Origin: Salinihabitans flavidus
Lineage (GTDB): Bacteria > Pseudomonadota > Alphaproteobacteria > Rhodobacterales > Rhodobacteraceae
Reading direction: 5' to 3'
Length of the DNA stretch: 64,000 nucleotides
Assembly: GCF_900110425.1 (NCBI RefSeq)
Contig: NZ_FODS01000009.1
Coordinates: forward strand, 60,162 to 124,161
Position numbers and translations under genes: made by a program. Under the pieces are notes generated by a model, which worked only from the letters and a program-made list of their open reading frames with translations, was not told where the DNA came from and ran no database searches. Of this stretch, positions 11,460 through 18,380 are shown piece by piece. The stretch's first letter is position 1. Each line of letters opens with the position of its first letter.

Positions 11460-12083
11460 ATGATCGAGCTTGATTTCCTGATCACCGCCTTTGTCACGAT
11501 CTTCGTGATCATCGATCCGATCGGCCTTGCGCCGATCTTCGTCGCGCTCACCCGTGGCATGACCACGGCGCAGCGCCGCGCCATCGGGCTGCGCGCCTGC
11601 CTCATCGCCTTTTTCATCCTCGCGCTCTTCGCCTTCTTCGGAGAGGCGGTGCTGGGCTTCATTGGCATTTCCATGCCCGCCTTCCGCATCGCGGGCGGCG
11701 CGCTTTTGTTTCTCACCGCGCTCGACATGCTCTTCGAGCGTCGCACCAAGCGCCGCGAGGGGCAGGCCGAGGAAGAGGACGAGGGCGACGACCCGTCGGT
11801 CTTTCCCCTCGCCATCCCGCTCATCGCCGGGCCGGGGGCCATCGCCACCGTCATCCTTCTGGCCGGGCAATCGCCGGGGGTGCAGGGCACGGCGCTGGTG
11901 CTGGCGGTGGCGGTCGCGGTGCTTCTGGTGGTGCTGGCGCTGTTTCTCGCCGCCGGCCTTCTGGAACGCGCGCTGGGGCGGATCGGGATCAACGTGGTCA
12001 CGCGCCTTCTGGGGATGCTTCTGGCGGCGCTGTCGGTGCAGTTCATCCTCGTGGGGCTGCGCGATTTCGGCTTCATGGGCTGA
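11460..12083 (+). CDS. MarC family inner-membrane protein
   Basis: 207 residues, six predicted membrane segments. The first helix carries IIDPIGLAPIFVALTRGM, the MarC/UPF0056 hallmark, and a second conserved helix is FRIAGGALLFLTALDM. I start it at the ATG at 11460, directly before the first helix; the frame is open to 11349 but that extension would overlap the terminator at 11383. The function of MarC proteins is not known; an early multiple-antibiotic-resistance role was withdrawn for the E. coli protein. Confidence 0.9.
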   Translation: MIELDFLITAFVTIFVIIDPIGLAPIFVALTRGMTTAQRRAIGLRACLIAFFILALFAFFGEAVLGFIGISMPAFRIAGGALLFLTALDMLFERRTKRREGQAEEEDEGDDPSVFPLAIPLIAGPGAIATVILLAGQSPGVQGTALVLAVAVAVLLVVLALFLAAGLLERALGRIGINVVTRLLGMLLAALSVQFILVGLRDFGFMG

Positions 12084-12131
12084 CGCGGGCGCCCCCCGCC
12101 CCTATATGCGTGGTGCGAAGGGAGACACCGC

Positions 12132-12713
12132 ATGACCGGGACCGATCTGGGCCATCTGACATATCTGGTGCTGCTGGGCGCGGCGGTGGTGTTCTGGTTC
12201 GTCACCAGCCACCGCCAGAGCTTTGGCAGGACGGTGCAGCAGGCGATGGCCTGGGGGCTGATCATTCTCGGCGCCATCGCGGCGGTGGCGCTCTGGGACG
12301 ATATCCGAAGCACCGCGCGCCCGACGCAGGCGGTCTTTGCCGATGAGGGCCGGATCGAGATCCCGCGCCGGATCGACGGGCATTACTACCTCACCCTCAC
12401 GATCAACGGCGCGCCGGTGGAATTTGTTGTCGATACCGGCGCCAGCGACATGGTGCTGAGCCGCCGCGACGCCGCGCGCGCCGGGCTCGACCCCGAGGCG
12501 TTGAATTTCACCGGCCGCGCGCTGACCGCCAATGGCGAGGTGCGCACCGCGCCCGTGCGCCTTGATGAGGTGCGCGCGGGCCGCTACGTGGATCGCGGCG
12601 TGCCCGCCCGCGTGAACGGCGGCGCTCTGGATCGCTCGCTTCTCGGCATGAGCTACCTGCATCTTTTTGAGCAGATCACCATCACCGGCGGCAAGCTCGT
12701 CCTCACCCGCTGA
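12132..12713 (+). CDS. membrane-anchored retropepsin-like aspartic protease
   Basis: 193 residues: two N-terminal membrane segments (about residues 9-24 and 40-56) followed by a clan AA retropepsin-like domain with the catalytic aspartate in VVDTGASDMVLS (Asp101). It matches the TIGR02281-type family common in alphaproteobacteria, where the single-domain enzyme probably works as a dimer facing the periplasm. Substrate unknown. The last 25 coding bases and the stop are repeated exactly at 13825-13853, on the far side of the HNH gene. Confidence 0.9.
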   Translation: MTGTDLGHLTYLVLLGAAVVFWFVTSHRQSFGRTVQQAMAWGLIILGAIAAVALWDDIRSTARPTQAVFADEGRIEIPRRIDGHYYLTLTINGAPVEFVVDTGASDMVLSRRDAARAGLDPEALNFTGRALTANGEVRTAPVRLDEVRAGRYVDRGVPARVNGGALDRSLLGMSYLHLFEQITITGGKLVLTR

Positions 12714-12715
12714 TC
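12687..12715. repeat. 29-bp direct repeat, left copy (retropepsin 3' end)
   Basis: Covers the last eight codons and stop of the retropepsin gene (encoding GKLVLTR-stop) plus one base. It is identical over 29 bases to 13825-13853; TCACC also precedes both copies with a single-base length difference. The pair brackets 1109 bases that contain only the HNH gene and its flanks. Confidence 0.95.
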
Positions 12716-13824
12716 TGCGGGTGGAAAGATTTTTCAGGAAATTTTTCGCCGTGCAGGTTGTCATAGAAAAAAACCGCCTGCCACACTGGCCTGGTTCAGT
12801 TCCAAGGGACCGGCTCTCCAGGCATGATCTGCCCGAAGATGTTTTCCCGGTGCCAGCGCAGGTTGGCCGGATGCGGACTGTTGCGCGGGTCCTCCGGCTT
12901 GTGCAGCTTGCCGTTCGGCGACAGGAGGCGGTCAACAACATCCCCGGGAACCTTGTTTCGGGATACCAGAATGGTTTCGCAATCCTCAGCGATCGAAATA
13001 AGACCGCGATCGAACATCCAGTGCAACGTGCCCGAAAGCGCCAGACCGTTGCGAACGGAATCGCTGCCCTGTCTCTCGACGGGTCGTATATGCGCCGCCT
13101 GAACTTCTGGCCGTCCCCCGCCGTTGCGCAGGCGCAGCCCGGACATCGCGCAGCGAAAGTCATAGGCATCACGAACCTTGCGCCGAAAGGCCACGTCCCT
13201 ATAGTTGCGGCGCGTAAGCCTCTCGATCACCGGTCGCTTGAAGGTGAGTGGCTCCTCTCTCAATGCGGCAGGCTCGGGATTAAAACGGGTCGCCTCCATC
13301 TGTTCAAGCTCGGGGGGAAGGCCCAGATCGACAATGCGTGCAAAATCCCCCTCGGGCAGGCGCCGCACAGCAAGCTGAACCGCACCTCCTCGTAGGGGCG
13401 TGCCATTGGCTGCTGTTAGGCTCTCCTCTAGGGGCCGCCCGTTTCGCAGGCGCGGCACCTCTGTGTCGAACGGCAGAAAGCTCCCCGGTTGGATCAGCGC
13501 AAGATACCGCCCCTCCGCACCGGGCTTCGGGATCACCCTTTCGATCCTGGCGACGGCGAAATATCCACGGGGGCCGGCCTTTACTGGCTCATAGTAGACG
13601 ATCCAGTCGCCGATGGCGTCTTGAACTGCCTTCAGATAGGATCGCGGGAAGTCGTAGACAGCATCCGGCTCGTCCTCGTAGATCGACTCCGCCTTGTGCA
13701 TCAGAACCAGCTTGACCATCAGCACAGCAAAGCGCGATGGAGCGGAAAAGCAAGCATTTTCCGATTTTGCATCACGTCGCACACGACCGTTCTCCAGACA
13801 TCCCCCGACACGGCGCGGTCACCG
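12716..13824. mobile_element. putative HNH-gene insertion flanked by direct repeats
   Basis: The 1.1-kb unit separates the retropepsin gene from the terminator-like hairpin that originally followed it (now at 13863). It carries one gene on the opposite strand, has AT-rich ends (A/T runs at 12728-12750 and a run of seven A at 12767), and three 60-base lines counted by hand inside it are 48-60% G+C against 72% for a line of the retropepsin gene. No transposase, integrase or terminal inverted repeats were seen. Call of a mobile unit is an inference from the duplication and composition. Confidence 0.6.
12796..13719 (-). CDS. HNH endonuclease, possibly modification-dependent
   Basis: 307 residues from the ATG at 13719; an upstream in-frame ATG at 13782 would add 21 poorly conserved-looking residues. 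The C-terminal half holds an HNH_2-type nuclease: AAHIRPVE (His210), RNGLALS (Asn224), LHWMFDRGL (His233, Asp237). The N-terminal part, about residues 20-80, contains GDWIVYYEP and GYFAVARIERVI, a pattern that resembles PUA/EVE-like base-reading domains joined to HNH nucleases in type IV restriction enzymes; that match is from memory and tentative. No methylase or other restriction gene is next to it. It sits inside the repeat-flanked insert. Confidence 0.8.
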   Translation of the reverse strand: MVKLVLMHKAESIYEDEPDAVYDFPRSYLKAVQDAIGDWIVYYEPVKAGPRGYFAVARIERVIPKPGAEGRYLALIQPGSFLPFDTEVPRLRNGRPLEESLTAANGTPLRGGAVQLAVRRLPEGDFARIVDLGLPPELEQMEATRFNPEPAALREEPLTFKRPVIERLTRRNYRDVAFRRKVRDAYDFRCAMSGLRLRNGGGRPEVQAAHIRPVERQGSDSVRNGLALSGTLHWMFDRGLISIAEDCETILVSRNKVPGDVVDRLLSPNGKLHKPEDPRNSPHPANLRWHRENIFGQIMPGEPVPWN

Positions 13825-13853
13825 GGCGGCAAGCTCGTCCTCACCCGCTGATC
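13825..13853. repeat. 29-bp direct repeat, right copy
   Basis: Exact copy of the retropepsin 3' end (12687-12715). It lies ten bases before the hairpin at 13863, exactly where the original gene end would have been, so it looks like the ancestral or restored target end. Confidence 0.95.
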
Positions 13854-13862
13854 CGTCCGCGT

Positions 13863-13892
13863 CCTCCGGGACGCTGCCCCGAAGCCCGGAGG
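13863..13892 (+). terminator. hairpin, probably the original retropepsin terminator
   Basis: CCTCCGGG and CCCGGAGG arms with a 14-base loop followed by CTTTCTC. It stands just behind the right copy of the 29-bp repeat, separated from the retropepsin gene by the HNH insert. Confidence 0.6.
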
Positions 13893-14006
13893 CTTTCTCG
13901 CAAAGATGACGGGGCGCGGCGGCATCTGCCTTCAGCTTTGTCCAGATACTCGAAAAAGCAACGCGCGCGGCGTTAAAGACGCCCCGAAAAGGCGTGGGGC
14001 GGTGTG

Positions 14007-14090
14007 CGGCACCGACGCGATACCGACAAAATACCGACGTTTTACCGATATGGCATTTTCAGTGAATTCAAGAGGTTAACCCGATTCGCG
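14007..14090. repeat. phased TACCGAC repeat element, copy A
   Basis: CACCGAC, TACCGAC, TACCGAC and TTACCGA units spaced 11 bases apart (14010-14048), then a variable stretch and GTTAACCCGATTCGC at 14075-14089. The 35-base core from 14007 is identical in copies at 26898 and 54490. It ends four bases before the stop codon of holC, which runs on the minus strand. Confidence 0.9.
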
Positions 14091-14093
14091 GCA

Positions 14094-14558
14094 TCAGGCG
14101 CCGCTCTCGGCCTTTTTCTCCCAGCGGCCGGTTTCCTCGGACCAGTATTGCGCGGCGCACCCCGCCCCGGTCAGCGCCTTCCACTGCTCCCGCGCCCGGG
14201 TCATCGCCGCCTCGTCGTGGCCGTCGAACAGGATGCAGACCCGCGCCACCGCCTCGACCTCCTCGGGGCGCACCTCGGCGCCGTCGATCGCCATCACGCA
14301 GGCCGCCCCGTTCGGCAGCGCCGCCTCGCAGGTCAGCAGCACCGGCTGATCGGCGTCATGCGGCCCCCCGGCAAGCCCGTGCGGCAGGAAGCTCTCGTCG
14401 CCCTGAAGCCACAGCTTCTGATCGAGCCATTCCATCCGCTCAGAGCTGCGCCCGCGCACCGCGACGCGCCAACCGGCCGCCAGCGCCTTGCCAATCAGAA
14501 GCGGCAGCGTCGCCTCCAGCGGTGCGCGCGTCAGGTGGTAGAAATAGGCCGATCCCAA
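14094..14558 (-). CDS. holC: DNA polymerase III chi subunit
   Basis: 154 residues. The N-terminus YFYHLTRAPLEATLPLLI and the central GWRVAVRGRSSERMEWLD are typical of HolC, as is the later FDGHDEAAMTRAREQWK. Chi links the clamp loader (with psi) to SSB at the replication fork; alphaproteobacteria usually lack a recognisable psi. It lies four bases after pepA in the same direction, so it is co-transcribed with it. Copy A of the dispersed repeat abuts its 3' end. Confidence 0.92.
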   Translation of the reverse strand: MGSAYFYHLTRAPLEATLPLLIGKALAAGWRVAVRGRSSERMEWLDQKLWLQGDESFLPHGLAGGPHDADQPVLLTCEAALPNGAACVMAIDGAEVRPEEVEAVARVCILFDGHDEAAMTRAREQWKALTGAGCAAQYWSEETGRWEKKAESGA

Positions 14559-14562
14559 TGCC

Positions 14563-16038
14563 TTACCCCTCGGAGCTCATGTCGTCCACAAGCCGGTTGA
14601 GCGCCATGACACCCCAGCCCGTCGCCCCCTGCGGCGCGAAGGGCGTTTCGGATTTCACGCTGGCCACCCCGGCGATGTCGATATGCAGCCAGGGGGTTTG
14701 CTCGCGCACGAAACGGTGCAGGAATTCCGCCGCCGTGGCCGCCCCGGCGGGCCGGCCGCCGGTGTTCTTCACATCGGCGATGCGTGATTTGAGCTGATCG
14801 GCGTAGCCTTGGCCCAGCGGCATCCGCCACGCGCCCTCCCCCTCGGCCTGCGCGGCCTTGAGAAAGCGGGTGCAAAGCGCATCATCGTTGGAGAAGACGG
14901 CCGCGTTCTCATGGCCGAGCGCGACAACGCAGGCACCGGTCAGCGTTGCCAGATCGACCATCGCCGCCGGTTTGAACCGCTCCTGCGCATACCACATCAC
15001 ATCCGCCAGAACGAGCCGCCCCTCCGCGTCGGTATTGACCACTTCGATGGTGTCGCCCTTCATGGATCTGACCACATCGCCCGGCCGCGTCGCCCGCCCC
15101 GAGGGCATGTTCTCCACCAGCCCCACGATACCGACCACGTTGGCCTTGGCCCCGCGCCGCGCCAGCGCGCGCATCGCGCCGGCCACGACCCCGGCGCCGC
15201 CCATGTCCATGGTCATGTCCTCCATCCCCGCCGCGGGCTTGAGCGATATGCCGCCGGTGTCGAACACAACTCCCTTGCCGATCAGCGCGAGCGGGGCGGC
15301 ACCCTTGTCACCGCCCGCCCATTCCATCACCACGACCTTGGACAGGCTGTCAGAGCCTTCACCCACCGATAACAGCGCGCCCATGCCAAGCTTGGCCAGG
15401 GCGGGCTCGTCGAGAACCTCGACCTTGAGGCCGATTTCCGTCATGTCTTTCAGACGCTTGGCAAATTCCGTGGTGGTCAGGACGTTGGCCGGCTCGTTGA
15501 TCAGATCGCGGGTGAAGAACACCCCTTCGGCCAGCGCCAGACGCGGCGCGGCCCGCTCTGCCATCATCTCCGGGCGCGATGCCATGATCCGCACGCGGCG
15601 GGCCTCTTCTGCCTTCGTGTCGGTCTTGTGGTCGCTGAACTCATAGTCCCGCAGGGCAAGACCCAGGGCCAGTTCGGCGGCCCTGGGATGGTTTCCCGCC
15701 AGCACCAGAAGCGCCGCGCCGCCCCGCGCCTTTGCCAGCGCCACACCGGCGCGGCGCGCCTCTTCCGCGCTGCATTTGCGCGGCAGGGCAATGACGTCCA
15801 CCGCCTCGGCCGTCATCCCCACGGGGCAGGCCAGAACGCGCGCATCGCCCGGTTTCGCCTTGGCAAACTCCGCAGCCGTGACAAGCCGCTCAAGCGCGCC
15901 GCGCATGGTCCGGTTGACACGCCGCGCACTGCGGTCGAGCGTGCCGCCCGGATCGGCCAGAACCGCGATCCGACCCTCGAACGTCGCGATCTGATCGAGG
16001 TCGATCCCTTCAAAGTCAATCTCTACGGGTGTGGTCAC
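14563..16038 (-). CDS. pepA: leucyl aminopeptidase
   Basis: 491 residues, M17 family. The catalytic C-terminal domain shows GKGVVFDTGGISLKP, DMGGAG and the signature NTDAEGRLVLAD, which supply the two-metal site and the carbonate-binding arginine. Removes N-terminal residues from peptides in the cytoplasm; some PepA proteins also bind DNA, which cannot be judged here. Divergent from lptF, with about 130 bases between starts; followed four bases later by holC. Confidence 0.96.
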   Translation of the reverse strand: MTTPVEIDFEGIDLDQIATFEGRIAVLADPGGTLDRSARRVNRTMRGALERLVTAAEFAKAKPGDARVLACPVGMTAEAVDVIALPRKCSAEEARRAGVALAKARGGAALLVLAGNHPRAAELALGLALRDYEFSDHKTDTKAEEARRVRIMASRPEMMAERAAPRLALAEGVFFTRDLINEPANVLTTTEFAKRLKDMTEIGLKVEVLDEPALAKLGMGALLSVGEGSDSLSKVVVMEWAGGDKGAAPLALIGKGVVFDTGGISLKPAAGMEDMTMDMGGAGVVAGAMRALARRGAKANVVGIVGLVENMPSGRATRPGDVVRSMKGDTIEVVNTDAEGRLVLADVMWYAQERFKPAAMVDLATLTGACVVALGHENAAVFSNDDALCTRFLKAAQAEGEGAWRMPLGQGYADQLKSRIADVKNTGGRPAGAATAAEFLHRFVREQTPWLHIDIAGVASVKSETPFAPQGATGWGVMALNRLVDDMSSEG

Positions 16039-16167
16039 TTCGGCCTCCTTTGACTGTCCTGACCGATCTATCGCGCGCGGCGCCTTTTGACCAGATTGCA
16101 GTTCCCCCCCCGAAACGATTCCTCTAGGGTGCGCGGCACGATCACTGTGCCTTGGGGGGAAAAGGCG

Positions 16168-17286
16168 TTGAGCAGATTCGACAGGTATTTACTGTCGCAG
16201 TTCATGGTACTGTTTGGCTTTTTCGCCCTGGTGCTGGTTGCGGTCTACTGGGTCAACCGCGCGGTGGTACTCTTTGACCGGCTGATCGGCGACGGGCAGA
16301 CCGCCGGCGTGTTTCTGGAATTCACCGTGCTCAGCCTGACCGGCGTTGTCAGCCTCGTGCTGCCCATGTCGGCCTTTGCGGCAGCGGTCTATGTCACCAA
16401 CCGCCTGAGTTCCGATAGCGAGCTGACGGTGATGCAGGCCACCGGATTCAGCCCGTGGCGGCTGGCCCGGCCCGTGGTCCTTTTCGGCTGTCTGGTCGCG
16501 TTAATGATGGCAATGCTCATGCATTTTCTCGTCCCGGCGAGCCTGGCACAACTTGACAAGCGGCAGACGGAAATTTCGCAGAACGTCAGCGCGCGCCTGC
16601 TGAGCGAGGGCAGTTTTCTTCATCCCAGCCCCGGAATCACCTTCTATATCCGGCAGATCGCCCCCGACGGTGTCCTGCGAGACATCTTCGTCTCCGATCG
16701 GCGCAAGGGTCAGGAGGTGATAACCCACACAGCCGCCGAAGCCTACCTGCTTCGCGATGACAACGGGCCGAAGCTGGTGATGGTGGACGGGCTGACGCAG
16801 ATCCACCGTCGCGATATCGACAGGCTTTTTACCACCAACTTCGCGGATTTCTCCATCGACATCAGCGCCCTTGTGGACTCCGATCGTTCCGATGGGCGCC
16901 AGTTGCGCCATCTGTCCACGCATGAGCTTCTGACCCGGAGCGAGGCAGTCGCCGCGGAACTCGGACTGGGGCGCGGCTCGGTGCTGGAAGAGGCGCACGA
17001 CCGCTTCAATCAGCCGATCATGTGCCTTGTGGCGGCGCTCATCGGCTTTGCCACACTGCTCACGGGCGGGTATTCACGCTTTGGGGTCTGGCGGCAGATC
17101 GTGACCGCCTTCGTGCTTCTCATTCTGGTGGAGGTCCTCAAGAATTCCGTGACCGATCCGGTCCGGGGCAATGCCGATCTGTGGCCGATCACCTATCTGC
17201 CATCCGTTGCCGGGCTTGGCATCGCCCTCTCTCTTCTGGCGCTCTCCGCGCGCCCGCTGAACCTGTGGCGGAGGCTTGCGCAATGA
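16168..17286 (+). CDS. lptF: LPS export permease LptF
   Basis: 372 residues from a TTG at 16168, chosen because GGGGGGA lies seven bases upstream and the product then begins SRFDRYLLSQF just before the first membrane helix; in-frame GTG (16147) and ATG (16087) would add unlikely leaders. YjgP/YjgQ family: three helices at the N-terminus, a periplasmic beta-jellyroll (about residues 125-260) and three C-terminal helices. With LptG and LptB it extracts LPS from the inner membrane. First gene of a six-gene overlapping operon. Confidence 0.92.
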   Translation: MSRFDRYLLSQFMVLFGFFALVLVAVYWVNRAVVLFDRLIGDGQTAGVFLEFTVLSLTGVVSLVLPMSAFAAAVYVTNRLSSDSELTVMQATGFSPWRLARPVVLFGCLVALMMAMLMHFLVPASLAQLDKRQTEISQNVSARLLSEGSFLHPSPGITFYIRQIAPDGVLRDIFVSDRRKGQEVITHTAAEAYLLRDDNGPKLVMVDGLTQIHRRDIDRLFTTNFADFSIDISALVDSDRSDGRQLRHLSTHELLTRSEAVAAELGLGRGSVLEEAHDRFNQPIMCLVAALIGFATLLTGGYSRFGVWRQIVTAFVLLILVEVLKNSVTDPVRGNADLWPITYLPSVAGLGIALSLLALSARPLNLWRRLAQ

Positions 17287-18380
17287 CTCTCCCGCTGTAT
17301 TTCGCGCGCCGGTTTATGTGGATTTTCGCGGGGCTGACCCTGGTGTTCTTCCTTTTGCTGTTCCTGATCGACATGATGGAAGAACTGCGCCGCTTCGATG
17401 TCGAGGAACTCGGCCTTTCGCAGGTCGTTCAGGTTACCCTGCTCAAGACTCCCGAGGGTCTTTATGAAATCCTGCCGCTGCTGGTGATCCTGAGCACGGT
17501 GACGCTCTTTATCGGGCTCGCCCGCACGAATGAGCTTGTCGTGGTGCGTGCGGCGGGGCGGTCGGCGCTTGTCACCCTGCTGGCGCCAGTGACGGCCGCC
17601 TTTCTGATCGGGCTGGTGGGGATCAGCACCGTCAACCCGATCGTCGCCGCCACCACCGAACGCTACGAGGTTCTGTCCGACAGGTTCCGCAGCGGCGGGG
17701 CGAGCGCCTTTTCGCTGAGCCGCGAAGGGCTCTGGCTGCGGCAGGGGGACGCCAGCGGGCAAACCGTGATTCATGCCGAACAGGCCAATGAAGACGCCAC
17801 CCTGCTTTATGACGTGACCTTCGTGGCCTATGCCCCCGGCGGCGGCCCCACACGCCGGATCGAGGCCGCCCGCGCCCGGCTGACCGACAAGGCGTGGCTG
17901 CTGCGCGACGCGAAGGAATGGCCGCTCGTTGCCGGGACGAACCCCGAGCAGCACAGCAAGCGGCACGAACGGCTCGTACTGCCCAGCACCCTGACCCCCG
18001 ACACCATCCGCGACAGCTTCGGGCGCCCGAACACCATTTCGATCTGGGAGCTGCCCGAGTTTGTCGCCCAGCTCGAAGAGGCCGGATTTTCCGCCCGACG
18101 CCACAAGGTCTGGATTCAGATGGAACTGGCAATGCCGGTCTTTCTCGTGGCAATGGTGCTTGTCTCGGCGGCCTTCACCATGCGCCATGCGCGCGCGGGG
18201 CGCACCGGGCTTGCGGTGCTGCTGGCGGTGATGATGGGCTTTGCGCTCTACTATGTGCGGAATTTCGCCCAGATCCTCGGGGAGAACGGACAGATTCCGG
18301 TGGCTCTGGCGGCATGGGCCCCGCCGGTGGCAAGTGTCATGTTGGCCTTGGGCCTGTTGTTGCATATGGAAGAAGGGTGA
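17283..18380 (+). CDS. lptG: LPS export permease LptG
   Basis: 365 residues starting in an ATGA overlap with lptF. Same YjgP/YjgQ layout: helices at about 12-32, 60-80 and 98-118, a periplasmic jellyroll, then helices at about 280-300, 308-325 and 335-358. The motif LLPLLVILSTVTLFIGLARTNELVVVRAAG is characteristic. Partner of LptF in the LptB2FG transporter; LptB and LptC/A are not in the window. Confidence 0.95.
   Translation: MTLPLYFARRFMWIFAGLTLVFFLLLFLIDMMEELRRFDVEELGLSQVVQVTLLKTPEGLYEILPLLVILSTVTLFIGLARTNELVVVRAAGRSALVTLLAPVTAAFLIGLVGISTVNPIVAATTERYEVLSDRFRSGGASAFSLSREGLWLRQGDASGQTVIHAEQANEDATLLYDVTFVAYAPGGGPTRRIEAARARLTDKAWLLRDAKEWPLVAGTNPEQHSKRHERLVLPSTLTPDTIRDSFGRPNTISIWELPEFVAQLEEAGFSARRHKVWIQMELAMPVFLVAMVLVSAAFTMRHARAGRTGLAVLLAVMMGFALYYVRNFAQILGENGQIPVALAAWAPPVASVMLALGLLLHMEEG

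Noticed and set aside
9723..11870. Minus-strand open frame of 715 codons opposite the ABC-F and MarC genes
   Set aside because: It spans two unrelated plus-strand genes with strong family motifs and an intervening terminator, so it cannot be a real gene.
12687..13853. Reading the 29-bp repeats as target-site duplications of an insertion sequence
   Set aside because: 29 bases is far longer than usual IS duplications, the insert has no transposase and no terminal inverted repeats, and the repeat is a gene end; an att-like or recombinational origin fits better.
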